Shown piece after piece: positions 1 to 9,098 of a stretch of DNA of 64,000 bases. Each line of letters begins with the position of its first letter. Positions within the stretch are counted from its first letter, which is position 1. The DNA is taken from assembly GCA_026874595.1 (NCBI GenBank), contig JAPPUL010000095.1, positions 372,001 to 436,000 of the forward strand, given 5' to 3'. The translations under genes and the position numbers were made by a program. The notes under the pieces were generated by a model that was given only the letters and a program-made list of their open reading frames with translations, was not told the DNA's origin and made no database searches. Source of the stretch: Sipunculus nudus (lineage: Eukaryota; Annelida; Sipuncula; Golfingiida; Sipunculidae).

Positions 1-714
1 TCGTACATACTTAAGACTTTTACGTCTTTTCCCATCTGACTGTAAATATGCTGCATAGTAAAATAAATTAGGAGGATATTTAGGTGCTATTTCACATGCC
101 TTTTCAAAATATTCTATATATTTAGATTTGTCATCAGCAAGTATAAATCCTGGCACCTTATAATATAATACTCCTAGAAATCTATACGCTCCTGCATTAT
201 CCAAGCTCTTATCCTGCTGTGCAACAATATGTGCATCTTTCTTCATAGCAGCTAATAAGGCAAGACCTTGTAGTTTATTATACTTTGAATAAAGCCCGCG
301 GTTTAAAAGATTGTAATATAAAGCCTCAACATTATCTATATTCTGCTCTTTATATAAATCTAACGCCTGTCTTGAGGACTCCATACCAAGTTTGGCATAA
401 GAGACACTTTTATCTTCTGACTTCTCATATTTGCTTAGATATGCATACGAACGAGCTAGCTTCCAGTTAGCCTCTCCCTTTTGCAAAGGCGTTACTTTTT
501 CATCTTGCAAAACACCATCATAATAATCTATAGAGAGTAATACGCTTTTAATTAATCTTGGATTTTTGTTGTAATAATAATCACCTTTCTTAAGCAACGA
601 TATCGAATCTTCTTTTTCTATACTCAATGTCGTCTTTTTAGGTTGTATAGACTTGGCACAGCCCATATTAAAAACTAAAAGTCCTATAAAGGCAATAACT
701 AAAGGCGTATACAT
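1..714 (-). CDS. TPR-type lipoprotein, TatT-like (TRAP transporter T component), partial at left edge
   Basis: An open frame runs on the minus strand from an ATG at 712-714 to the window edge without a stop, so the C-terminus is missing. The first 20 residues are a hydrophobic signal ending in FNMGC, a loose spirochaetal lipobox. The body is helical and TPR-like. Its last visible part (GAYRFLGVLYYKVPGF, then a YFEKACEIAPKYPP stretch) resembles TatT, the TPR lipoprotein that works with periplasmic TRAP substrate-binding proteins in treponemes. That identity is from recalled family patterns. A second in-frame ATG at 796-798 has a good GAGGG site upstream and would add 28 mostly charged residues before the signal; the start at 714 is preferred because of the signal peptide. 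A TRAP binding protein and permease would be expected to the left. Confidence 0.6.
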   Translation of the reverse strand, partial: MYTPLVIAFIGLLVFNMGCAKSIQPKKTTLSIEKEDSISLLKKGDYYYNKNPRLIKSVLLSIDYYDGVLQDEKVTPLQKGEANWKLARSYAYLSKYEKSEDKSVSYAKLGMESSRQALDLYKEQNIDNVEALYYNLLNRGLYSKYNKLQGLALLAAMKKDAHIVAQQDKSLDNAGAYRFLGVLYYKVPGFILADDKSKYIEYFEKACEIAPKYPPNLFYYAAYLQSDGKRRKSLKYVR

Positions 715-913
715 AAAAACACGTGTTTCCTTTTCTAATTCTAACTTATCTTTTTCTAACTTATCTTTTACTAGAAACATATCTAAAGACGCATACATAA
801 AAAGACCCTCAATAATCCAAAACCGCCCTACTACCTTACTACTTACTAGAAATTATTTACTAGAAATCTATAGAAACCTTTTACGTAAACCTAAACTCAT
901 ACCTAGAAAAGAC

Positions 914-945
914 AAAAGCCGCATAGGTACTCCTATACAGCTTTT
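914..945. terminator. Hairpin terminator candidate between outer-membrane protein and TatT-like gene
   Basis: The arms AAAAGC (914-919) and ATAGG (923-927) pair with CCTAT (932-936) and GCTTTT (940-945), giving an 11-bp interrupted stem with a 4-base loop. On the minus strand, downstream of the gene ending at 987, the stem is followed by a T-rich stretch. It probably ends or attenuates transcription of the outer-membrane protein gene. Confidence 0.5.
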
Positions 946-986
946 ATCATCTATATCGCTTTTATATCGCTTGCGTTATACAAAAC

Positions 987-2396
987 TTAGAAGTTAAGCA
1001 TAACCCCTACTCTAACATACATTGCCATATACTCTTTGCCGTCTGCATTCTTCTTTTTATTTCCGTTCTTATCAATGTCCTGCAAAGTAATACCAAACTC
1101 AGGCTGTATCTTAAATCTGTGTCCTCCTGACCATGGATAGAAGTTAAGCACTACCAACAAGTCCATCTTAGACTCCTGGCTTTTCTCTAGTGAACCTAGA
1201 CTAGCTGAAGACGGAACAGCCGCTTTAGCAGCAGCAGTTTGATGTGTATGATTATTAGGATCAGCTGGTCCTGTTTGTGTTGCCGGCACTGCAGCACTTC
1301 CTGGATTTATACCTCCACTTATCCTTGCTCCCCGTCCTTGAAACCTAACTGCAGGCACAAACCAGTTTGCTACTGTAACTGCGATGTCAACAAAATATCC
1401 CATATATAGATTATGAGCTCGTGCATCACCACTTGCGTTTGCGGTTGTTAAAGCTTCCTTAGACACGCTTGCTGTGTCTAAAACAAAACCAGCTTGTATA
1501 TAGAAAAGACTTACTGTAAATGCAAGGTCTATATTTACACCAATTTTGTGTTGCACTAACCCTAGCTTAGTAGCATCTTTTTCTTCAAAAGCTGGTATAT
1601 ATCTAAATGAAACACCTATAGTTCCATTCATATCTTTTGACTGCAACCATTCCTGACCATGTTTCCACTGCCTAAACCAGTCAAATTGTATCCTTGCCCC
1701 TATCTGGTACCATTTCCCAAAACCGCTAGAAAACAGAGTTCCCATATGATTTTGTCGATTAACGTTTCCTCCCCACAAATAGTAATGCAATTGCGAATTT
1801 ATCGCGCTACCATATAGCATAAGACCCATAACTGCAGCACCAGGAGACCCTCCCCAAATGTCTGCTCCATTATTGAAAAGCAGTTTGCCACTTGTTAAAG
1901 ACTCTTTTTCAAGAGGAACTGTCATATACCCCATCCGTGCCTTTAGATATTGATCTAGAATATCTACTGTAATATGCGCACGAAGCATATTTGCAGTTGA
2001 ACCTTGCATTTGAGCTAGTAGTAAATAGCTTACTGTTGGCAAGACCTTTCCTTTAGCTCCCAAGAAAAGCCTTCTTGGATAAAACTGTGACCCTTCTTCT
2101 ACCGTTACGTCTTTCCCATCAGCTACAGCCTGAGGGTCTTGTTTTTGACCATTTGCTGAGCCGCTTATACCTTGTTCCCAAATCCCCTGTATACGTCCTG
2201 TCGGAACAACCGTTGGTGAAAAATCCTGTCCAGGCTTTACCTCTTCAGTTTCTACAGGCTCTGTACCCAGAGATTCAACATTGTCAATAGATTCAGCTGA
2301 ATCTACTGATTCCATGGAAAACGCAACGTTCCCCATAAATAGAGTGCCTAACATGACGAAAGACACACTTATTAAAGATATCCAATATCTTACCAT
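987..2396 (-). CDS. Putative outer-membrane beta-barrel (porin-like) protein
   Basis: 469 aa. The N-terminus is a typical signal peptide (basic start, hydrophobic core, likely cleavage after AFS near residue 27), followed by an acidic, low-complexity stretch to about residue 55. The remainder alternates polar and aromatic or hydrophobic residues as in beta strands and ends in LNF; a terminal phenylalanine is the usual signal for insertion by BamA. A segment near residues 105-165 resembles phosphate-selective porin-like barrels, but no family was recognised with certainty. A strong AGGAGG ribosome-binding site lies just upstream of the ATG. The next gene downstream encodes the TatT-like lipoprotein, so the barrel could bring substrate across the outer membrane for TRAP uptake; that link is inference from adjacency. 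Confidence 0.65.
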   Translation of the reverse strand: MVRYWISLISVSFVMLGTLFMGNVAFSMESVDSAESIDNVESLGTEPVETEEVKPGQDFSPTVVPTGRIQGIWEQGISGSANGQKQDPQAVADGKDVTVEEGSQFYPRRLFLGAKGKVLPTVSYLLLAQMQGSTANMLRAHITVDILDQYLKARMGYMTVPLEKESLTSGKLLFNNGADIWGGSPGAAVMGLMLYGSAINSQLHYYLWGGNVNRQNHMGTLFSSGFGKWYQIGARIQFDWFRQWKHGQEWLQSKDMNGTIGVSFRYIPAFEEKDATKLGLVQHKIGVNIDLAFTVSLFYIQAGFVLDTASVSKEALTTANASGDARAHNLYMGYFVDIAVTVANWFVPAVRFQGRGARISGGINPGSAAVPATQTGPADPNNHTHQTAAAKAAVPSSASLGSLEKSQESKMDLLVVLNFYPWSGGHRFKIQPEFGITLQDIDKNGNKKKNADGKEYMAMYVRVGVMLNF

Positions 2397-2672
2397 TATC
2401 TCTCTCCTCCTAAAATTTAAAGTATAAATGGTATATAGAATTTATCGCTACTAATTTAATTAAATAAGCACCAAATACAAAGACTTTTTTTTACTGGGCA
2501 TAGTGTCTACTATAGCTTATAATTCAAGCTTCTTATTGATTCTATCCTAGAAAAGCCTTATTGAGTATAACAATTGGGACATCAAGACACTATATCCTAA
2601 TATCATACTAATACATTTGTAACATATATTTTTTTTAGGGCATATTTAATTACTTAGTCTATCCTTTTAAAA

Positions 2673-3860
2673 TTAGTCTAGAAGTAATTGTCTAAGCTGC
2701 TTTATCAAATAATCTATCTCTTCTTTTTTATGTATGCTTGATATTGTAATACGTAATCTAGAAAGGCCATAAGGAACAGTCGGCGGCCTTATGCCTTGTA
2801 CATAAAGCCCTTTTGATAATAAGCTCCTTGATACTTCCATTGTCCTGTCTCCATGTATTATGGGCAGTATAGGACTTTCTGAAGTAAAACTTACAGAAAG
2901 ATGCTCTTTAAAAGCATTTTGTATATATCTTATATTGTTCCTAAGTGCTTCTATTAGTTTAGGATTCTCTTCGATTAAGCATAAACTGTGATATGAATTA
3001 AGTACATCTGCAGGCGAGAGGGCTGTTGTGTAGATAAAGGGCCGTGCTTTGTTTATAAGATAATCTATCAAAACCTCTTTAGCACAAACAAATGCTCCGT
3101 AACTACCAAGTGCCTTGCTTAATGTCCCCATTATTATACCATCAGAATAACTTGTCCCAAAAAAACTCTCAATACCCTCTCCCTTAGGCCCCAATACCCC
3201 TGTTGAATGCGCTTCGTCAAGTATCGGTATAGCATCAAACTCACTACATATCTCATATAAATCCTTAAGTGGAACTATGTCTCCATCCATGCTAAATAAT
3301 GCATCTGTAACTATAAATACGTATCTTGCTTTATGCCTTTCCTTCCTTAAATAGTCCCTTATAAAGTCCATATCACAATGTGGATAAGTTATAAAGTAAG
3401 CCCGCGATAAACGACATCCATCCATAATACTTGCATGATTAAGCTCATCCCCCAGTATCAAATCCTTTAAAGTCGCTAAACTTGATAGTAATGCCAGATT
3501 TGCAAGATACCCAGATCCAAAAAGAAGTGCCTTTTCCTTATTCTTATATTTTGCTATCTTATCCTCAAGTCTTACATGAGCTTTTGTATTGCCTGATATA
3601 AGCCTTGAGCCCGTAGAACCACTGCCATATTGTTTTAGCTCCTTTATTGTTCTGTCAAGTACAACTTCGTTATTTGCAAGACCAAGATAGTCATTTGACG
3701 AAAAGCATATATAATTCTCAAGGCCAAGTGCATCTATATTAAGCTCAATGCCGTTAGTCCGAGGACCTATTTTGTTTTCTTTGTCATTTATCTTTCTATA
3801 AAGGTCATATCTTCTTAAACTGTCTAGTTTCAAACTTATATATTCATAAAAACTCTTCAC
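2673..3860 (-). CDS. bioF: BioF/Kbl-family PLP-dependent acyl-CoA:amino acid ligase
   Basis: 395 aa, the normal length for the alpha-oxoamine synthase family. Visible family motifs are SNDYLGL (about residue 46), GSGSTGSRLISG, DEAHSTGVLG (PLP-ring-binding aspartate and histidine) and GTLSKALGSYG near residue 250, where the lysine forms the Schiff base with PLP. The family joins an acyl-CoA to an amino acid: BioF makes 8-amino-7-oxononanoate for biotin, and Kbl acts on glycine and acetyl-CoA. The motif spelling looks closer to BioF, but no other biotin gene is in the window, so the substrate is uncertain. The start is GTG (3858-3860) with AAGGA seven bases upstream. That ribosome-binding site lies in a perfect 17-bp tandem duplication. 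Confidence 0.75.
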   Translation of the reverse strand: MKSFYEYISLKLDSLRRYDLYRKINDKENKIGPRTNGIELNIDALGLENYICFSSNDYLGLANNEVVLDRTIKELKQYGSGSTGSRLISGNTKAHVRLEDKIAKYKNKEKALLFGSGYLANLALLSSLATLKDLILGDELNHASIMDGCRLSRAYFITYPHCDMDFIRDYLRKERHKARYVFIVTDALFSMDGDIVPLKDLYEICSEFDAIPILDEAHSTGVLGPKGEGIESFFGTSYSDGIIMGTLSKALGSYGAFVCAKEVLIDYLINKARPFIYTTALSPADVLNSYHSLCLIEENPKLIEALRNNIRYIQNAFKEHLSVSFTSESPILPIIHGDRTMEVSRSLLSKGLYVQGIRPPTVPYGLSRLRITISSIHKKEEIDYLIKQLRQLLLD

Positions 3861-3894
3861 AATGAAATCCTTATACTAATGAAATCCTTATACT
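3861..3894. repeat. 17-bp tandem duplication carrying a duplicated ribosome-binding site
   Basis: The unit AATGAAATCCTTATACT occurs twice, perfectly and back to back (3861-3877 and 3878-3894), immediately upstream of the bioF-like start codon. On the minus strand each copy carries AAGGA, so the gene has one properly spaced ribosome-binding site and a second copy 17 bases further upstream. Confidence 0.85.
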
Positions 3895-4050
3895 AAGGAA
3901 CGTAATACGTACTAAGAAGTTCCTTATCCGCAAATTAACTAACTAACATTCTATCTTATTATATTATTATATAAAATACCTTATTAATATAAGCGTGTAA
4001 GTATGTGTTTTATGGACATATTATTAAAAAAAGAAAGGACTTGTAAATAA

Positions 4051-5625
4051 ATGTTTTGGATAGATAAAATAGAAAGCGAACTTGGACAAAACGAAGTAAT
4101 AAACGATTCTAAAACGCCATCCGGGCGCGTACATATAGGCTCCTTACGAGGAGTTGTTATCCACGATGCCATATACAAAGCTTTAAAACGCAATGATAAA
4201 AATCCAACATTCTACTATGGAGTTGATGATTATGATCCTGTTGATGAGCTTCCTTTTGGGATTGACGATAAGTGGAAGGAGTATATGGGCAAACCACTTT
4301 GTCATGTGCCCTCGCCTGATGAGTCTTTTAAGGGTAGTTTTGCAGAGTATTATATGAGTGAGTTTGCCGAGGTATATAATTCTCTTGGGATATATCCAAC
4401 TATGTATAGGATGAGCGAGTTTTATAAAAGCGGGAAGATGAATGAGACTATAGAAATACTACTTAATAACGAAGCTAGAATTAAAGAGATATATTACAAA
4501 GTAAGTGGTTCAAAAAAGCGTTTTGATTGGCATCCTTTACAAGTTATATGCGAGGAGTGTGGAAAGATAGGAACGACGCTTGTAAGCAATTTTGACGGTA
4601 AGGAAGTGGAATACACATGTGAGAAGTCGTTAGTTAAATGGGCAGTTGGATGTGGCTATAAAGGTAAGACAAGTCCATTTGATGGACGTGCTAAATTACC
4701 TTGGAAACTTGAATGGGTTGGCAAATGGAATGTTTTAAAGGTTAGTGTAGAAGGTGCGGGTAAAGATCACAGTTCAAAGGGCGGCTCAAGAGATGTGTCA
4801 AGTGCAATATACAAAGAACTTTTTAATAAAAAGGCGCCTTATAACATACCCTATGAGTTTTTTCTTACTGGCAAAAAGAAAATGAGTTCATCAAAAGGGA
4901 TAGGGTCAAGTAGTAAGGAGATATCTTATCTACTGCCTCCTGAGCTACTTATCTTTTTGATGATAAGATATAGTCCTACATCGATAATAGATTTTGCTCC
5001 AGAAGGAGATACCATACCAAGATTATTTGATGAGTATGACAGGTTGGGTAATGTATTTTTTGACAATGATTCTGAAAAAGAAGAGCTTGTTAAGGCCTTT
5101 GAATATGCCCAAATAAACGACGTTAAAAAGAGTTTGAAAAAGAGTTTTTATCCTAGATTTTCAACAATAGCAACACTAGTTCAAATTCCTGGAGTGGATG
5201 TAAAATCAAAAGTATGTAAGATGAAAGGAGAAGCTTTATCAGAAGAAGATATATCGACGGTAGAAGTTAGGATAAAGTATTCAAAACGCTGGCTTTCAAA
5301 GTGTGCAGGGGAGCATCATATATTCTCTTTAAAAGAGAGAGTTAGTAAAGAGCTTAAAGAGGAATTAAATGCTCAAAGCAAATTATTTATAAAGGCAGTG
5401 TTAGAAATATTTGAAAGGGAGAATTTAAGTGCAGAAGAGATACATCAGGGGGTATATGAGGCAACCCAAAAAGTTGGGCTTAAGGCAAGTGAGGGGTTTA
5501 AAATTATATACATGTTATTTATTGGTAAAAAGCAAGGGCCACGTATAGGTACTCTATTATCAGGCCTTGATTATCCGTTTATCCGTAATAGATTTAAAGA
5601 AGCTTTAAAGCTAAACAGTTTATAA
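4051..5625 (+). CDS. lysS: Lysyl-tRNA synthetase, class I
   Basis: 524 aa. This enzyme charges tRNA-Lys but has the Rossmann-type class I fold, known from archaea, spirochaetes and some alphaproteobacteria, rather than the class II form of most bacteria. The HIGH-type motif is HIGS at residues 28-31 within TPSGRVHIGS, and the KMSKS-type motif is KMSSS near residue 277. Cysteine pairs in the middle (around residues 170-210) are consistent with a zinc-binding insertion. The C-terminal helical part fits the anticodon-binding cage. The gene starts with ATG after an AAAGGA site and ends directly against the start of the LptF/G-like gene (TAAATG), so the two are almost certainly cotranscribed. Confidence 0.95.
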   Translation: MFWIDKIESELGQNEVINDSKTPSGRVHIGSLRGVVIHDAIYKALKRNDKNPTFYYGVDDYDPVDELPFGIDDKWKEYMGKPLCHVPSPDESFKGSFAEYYMSEFAEVYNSLGIYPTMYRMSEFYKSGKMNETIEILLNNEARIKEIYYKVSGSKKRFDWHPLQVICEECGKIGTTLVSNFDGKEVEYTCEKSLVKWAVGCGYKGKTSPFDGRAKLPWKLEWVGKWNVLKVSVEGAGKDHSSKGGSRDVSSAIYKELFNKKAPYNIPYEFFLTGKKKMSSSKGIGSSSKEISYLLPPELLIFLMIRYSPTSIIDFAPEGDTIPRLFDEYDRLGNVFFDNDSEKEELVKAFEYAQINDVKKSLKKSFYPRFSTIATLVQIPGVDVKSKVCKMKGEALSEEDISTVEVRIKYSKRWLSKCAGEHHIFSLKERVSKELKEELNAQSKLFIKAVLEIFERENLSAEEIHQGVYEATQKVGLKASEGFKIIYMLFIGKKQGPRIGTLLSGLDYPFIRNRFKEALKLNSL

Positions 5626-7122
5626 ATGAGAGAAAGATTTATTCTAACAAGATACATTACAAGAGAAATAATCCCAAACTATTTGATAGGGGTTGGATTT
5701 TTAACCTCCGTAATACTTATAGGACATCTTTTTTATGTAATAAAGCTTTCTGTAGAACATGGGACATCCTGGATAAAAGCTTTGTCTCTTTTGGTTTTAT
5801 ACTTACCTCTAATACTACAAATAACACTACCCATAGCAGTAATAATAGCTGCATTACTTGCAATAGGCAGATTATCTGATGATAGCGAAATAATAGCAAT
5901 GAGGTCTTGTGGAGTAAGTTTATTAAAGATATTTTTACCCGTTGTAATATTTGGACTATTTATAAGTGCCTTTTCTTTATTCTTTTATGAATACATATAT
6001 CCGCCTGGGATAAAGGAATATATAAAATCAAAAATAGAGATATATCATGAAAACCCAGCTGCAGAGCTTGCAAAGAATAATTCCTATAATACAATAGATA
6101 ACACAAGCATAACCGTTGACCACGTAGACCCAGAAACTAAGGAATTGCAAAACGTAAGAATAAATTATAATACAGAAGATAGAATAATATTTGCTCCCAA
6201 AGGTATGCTGCTTGGAAAAGACCATAAATACAATGTTTTCCCATTAGTACTTTATAATTCTGTAAGTCAGCCTTTAAATACAACAGATGCCAAAAAGAAG
6301 AAAGCCTCATTTGATGAGCAATTTATAACTACACAAACTATATATATACCTGACCAAGAGTATTCCTCAGAGCTGCCTGGCGGTAATATATTATGGAGTT
6401 TGACGGAATTTGCACAAGAGATAGAATCTAAAAAGTCATACTATACAATGAGTACTATAGATAAAATACACTCAATAGCTATATTTAAGGTGAACCAAAT
6501 AAAAATAGACCAAGATTATAAAAGCTTCAAGAAGCAAACAGAAGCTGCTGATAAGACAGATGAAAGCTATAAAAAGCAACAATTAAAGCATAGAAGAGCA
6601 CGTAAGAAAGTAAATATACAAATTAAACGTTATACTATAGAAGTACAAAAGAGCATATTAAGTAATAGCACAAAAGATAATATACAATATGAGGAGTTCT
6701 TATTTCACAGGAAGTTAAGCTTTGCAGCAATAGCATGTGCTTTTGCAATACTTGGAGGCCCTTTAGGTATTTTTGCCAAGCGAGCTGGGAAAACATTTGG
6801 ACTTGGAATAAGCATAATAATAATACTGCTATTTTTCCTAATAGTTTTTGTAGGAGAATTTTTAATCAAACAAAACATTCTCTCTGCATTTACGTCTGGT
6901 TGGCTACCATCGCTTATAATCTATCCTCTAGGATGCATATTATCTGGTTTAAAGCTAAGTGGTAGAGACAGCGTTAAAGATGCTATAATTGAAGGCTACA
7001 TTAGATTAAAGATATTATTAAAAAGAGTTTTCTTAAATAAGAAAAACGTGGATAAGGTAAAGATACTTATATTCCTAGCTTGTCTAGCAAGTTATTATAC
7101 CGAATATACATTGAAGACATAG
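5626..7122 (+). CDS. LptF/LptG-family permease (YjgP/YjgQ)
   Basis: 498 aa. Membrane segments sit near residues 16-38, 56-80 and 100-122, then a large soluble region, then three more between about residues 365 and 455. This is the layout of LptF/LptG: six helices flanking a periplasmic jelly-roll domain. In other bacteria these permeases pull lipopolysaccharide from the inner membrane with LptB. Here only one such gene is present, and the cargo is unknown; many spirochaetes lack classical LPS yet keep these proteins. The stretch around residues 300-350 is unusually long and lysine-rich. The ATG follows the lysS stop with no gap, indicating translational coupling. The C-terminal codons overlap a convergent minus-strand gene by 56 bp. 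Confidence 0.85.
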   Translation: MRERFILTRYITREIIPNYLIGVGFLTSVILIGHLFYVIKLSVEHGTSWIKALSLLVLYLPLILQITLPIAVIIAALLAIGRLSDDSEIIAMRSCGVSLLKIFLPVVIFGLFISAFSLFFYEYIYPPGIKEYIKSKIEIYHENPAAELAKNNSYNTIDNTSITVDHVDPETKELQNVRINYNTEDRIIFAPKGMLLGKDHKYNVFPLVLYNSVSQPLNTTDAKKKKASFDEQFITTQTIYIPDQEYSSELPGGNILWSLTEFAQEIESKKSYYTMSTIDKIHSIAIFKVNQIKIDQDYKSFKKQTEAADKTDESYKKQQLKHRRARKKVNIQIKRYTIEVQKSILSNSTKDNIQYEEFLFHRKLSFAAIACAFAILGGPLGIFAKRAGKTFGLGISIIIILLFFLIVFVGEFLIKQNILSAFTSGWLPSLIIYPLGCILSGLKLSGRDSVKDAIIEGYIRLKILLKRVFLNKKNVDKVKILIFLACLASYYTEYTLKT

Positions 7123-7627
7123 TAAATTCTCTAATAACCTCATCAGGCAAATTAATAAATAGGTCATCTAAAGTTTTAAATACACTCCTCAAGTTATCTA
7201 GTTCTTCGCTAGATAGGCTAAGAGCATATTCTTTAGAATCTTCAATATTATCTTTATTGCTTTTAATATGCTCACTATCTTTAATAGGCTCTAATAAAGT
7301 ATCATAAGTTTTTGAATCTGAGTTATAACCATCATCTTCATAATTGAACAAATTAAGAGAACCAAGGCTATCTAATTCTGAAGGAGGATTGTCTTTATTA
7401 TAAGGTTTTGAATAGAGAGGTTCATCATGGTCTATGGGGGCAAAGTCGAAATCTATAAAAGGAGTTTGTGCTTTATCTTTTAAACTATCACTATGCCCTT
7501 CTTCTATACTTTCTATACTCGGATTATCATCTTTATGAGGGGCTTTGTTTATGTCATAGTTTTTATGTGCCAATGCATCCCTTTTTTCACAAGAGCTTAA
7601 AACAAAAGTTTTAAATATTTCTTTCAT
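7067..7627 (-). CDS. Small acidic conserved-looking protein of unknown function
   Basis: 186 aa, not recognised. After a short basic start, residues 25-135 are rich in Asp, Ser, Lys and Asn and look disordered. The last 50 residues (from SSEELDNLRSVFKTLDD) form a compact helical-looking domain ending in LLDKLGI, a pattern that recalls C-terminal domains of other spirochaetal proteins. No convincing signal peptide: FVLSSC near residues 8-13 looks lipobox-like but the hydrophobic stretch is too short. It is the only substantial frame in this 660-bp stretch, which argues that it is real. Its 3' end overlaps the LptF/G-like gene by 56 bp on the opposite strand. The ribosome-binding site is weak, so the start is uncertain. 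Confidence 0.55.
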   Translation of the reverse strand: MKEIFKTFVLSSCEKRDALAHKNYDINKAPHKDDNPSIESIEEGHSDSLKDKAQTPFIDFDFAPIDHDEPLYSKPYNKDNPPSELDSLGSLNLFNYEDDGYNSDSKTYDTLLEPIKDSEHIKSNKDNIEDSKEYALSLSSEELDNLRSVFKTLDDLFINLPDEVIREFTMSSMYIRYNNLLDKLGI

Positions 7628-7786
7628 AAGAACATTTCTTTAATCAGATTAATATATTAACACATAAATATTATAGTAAAAACACTATAAATTTACTAAA
7701 AACAGATAATAAATTAAAATACTATATTACTATTGCAATGACAATATATTGCATATAAAATAAGTTAAACAAATAACCAAAAGAAT

Positions 7787-9025
7787 ATGGAGCAAATAGA
7801 GCATAAAGCAATAAAAATAGTAAAAAAGTTACAAGCTAATGGATATGATGCCTATTTTGCAGGAGGCTGCGTACGGGACAAACTGCTTGGGAAGAGGTAT
7901 AAAGATATAGATATTGCAACGAGTGCACGACCAGATGATATAAAAAGGCTATTCAAATATACAATAGAAGTTGGGGTACAGTTTGGTGTTGTAATAGTAG
8001 TTATGTCAGGGGTTCATTATGAAGTTGCAACCTTCCGTCGTGATGGTAAGTATTACGATGGCCGACGTCCTTCAAAGATCTATCCATCAAACGCAAAAGA
8101 AGATGTATTAAGGCGAGATTTTACAATAAACGGTATGCTCTACGACCCAATAGAAGACAGACTGCTTGACTTTGTAGGAGGGTATAAATCGCTTAAAGAG
8201 AAAGAAATAAAGTGCATAGGAGACCCAATAAAACGCTTTACAGATGACAAATTGCGCTTACTTCGAGCAATACGCTTTGCAACGCTGCTAAACTACGAAA
8301 TAGAAGATAAGACATGGGCTGCTATAATATTGCTTTCAAAAGAGATAAAAGTAGTAAGCAAAGAGAGAATACGCGATGAACTTATAAAGCTGCTCACATG
8401 CGAAAATGCAGATAAAGGGGTCCAACTACTTGCAAAATCAGGTTTACTAAAAAAGCTAATACCAAATATATACGAACTAGAAGATAAAGAAGAGGCGATA
8501 GAATATACAATCAAAGTACTAAAGGAGTTAAAGAAAGAATCATTTGAACAAGTATTTGCATGCTTGCTATATAAGGTATACGAAAGATTTGGCAAAGATT
8601 ATATACTAAATATTAGTAAAGAGTTAAATTTTACAAATAAAGAGCAACAATATGTTTATAGTTTACTTAACTATATTGGTGAGATAGACTCTATAAAGAA
8701 ACTTAAAATAAGCAAATTAAAACGGCTTATAAGAAGAGAATATTTCATATGTGCTCTTGAGTTGTATAGAGCTTTGAATATGGTTATGGGCAATGATTTA
8801 AGTAGTTATAAATATGCAAAGCTTAAGCTTAAAGAGTATAATCGTAAAGAGGATTTATATCCAGAGCATGTAATAGATGGAAAAGAGCTTATAAAACTTG
8901 GATTTAGGCCAAGTCCTTTGTTTAAAAACATATTGTATGAAATAGAAGACATGCAATTATCAGGAAGGATAAAGAGTAAAGAAGAAGCTTCGTTATATAT
9001 AAGAAAGAAGTTTAAGTTAAAGTAG
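7787..9025 (+). CDS. cca: CCA tRNA nucleotidyltransferase / poly(A) polymerase family
   Basis: 412 aa. The N-terminal class II nucleotidyltransferase domain is clear: AGGCVRDKLLG (residues 25-35) followed by KDIDIATSA, whose two aspartates bind catalytic metal ions, then RRDGKYYDGRRP and RRDFTINGMLYDP, which form the head and neck with the RRD motif. The enzyme either adds CCA to tRNA 3' ends or adds A tails to RNA; both share this architecture. Assignment to CCA addition is favoured because the organism must have that activity and no second family member is seen here, but this is not decisive. The C-terminal half is helical. It is followed by the MCE gene 73 bp downstream. Confidence 0.85.
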   Translation: MEQIEHKAIKIVKKLQANGYDAYFAGGCVRDKLLGKRYKDIDIATSARPDDIKRLFKYTIEVGVQFGVVIVVMSGVHYEVATFRRDGKYYDGRRPSKIYPSNAKEDVLRRDFTINGMLYDPIEDRLLDFVGGYKSLKEKEIKCIGDPIKRFTDDKLRLLRAIRFATLLNYEIEDKTWAAIILLSKEIKVVSKERIRDELIKLLTCENADKGVQLLAKSGLLKKLIPNIYELEDKEEAIEYTIKVLKELKKESFEQVFACLLYKVYERFGKDYILNISKELNFTNKEQQYVYSLLNYIGEIDSIKKLKISKLKRLIRREYFICALELYRALNMVMGNDLSSYKYAKLKLKEYNRKEDLYPEHVIDGKELIKLGFRPSPLFKNILYEIEDMQLSGRIKSKEEASLYIRKKFKLK

Positions 9026-9098
9026 TTATTAAAGAAGTTATTATATTAAGTACTATAGTATAAGATTTTTTAGAAGGTTATAAAGGTTTAAAAAGAGT

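Noticed and set aside
653-997. 114-residue plus-strand frame near the left end
   Set aside because: It lies opposite the start of the TatT-like gene and the terminator hairpin, with low-complexity composition and no ribosome-binding site.
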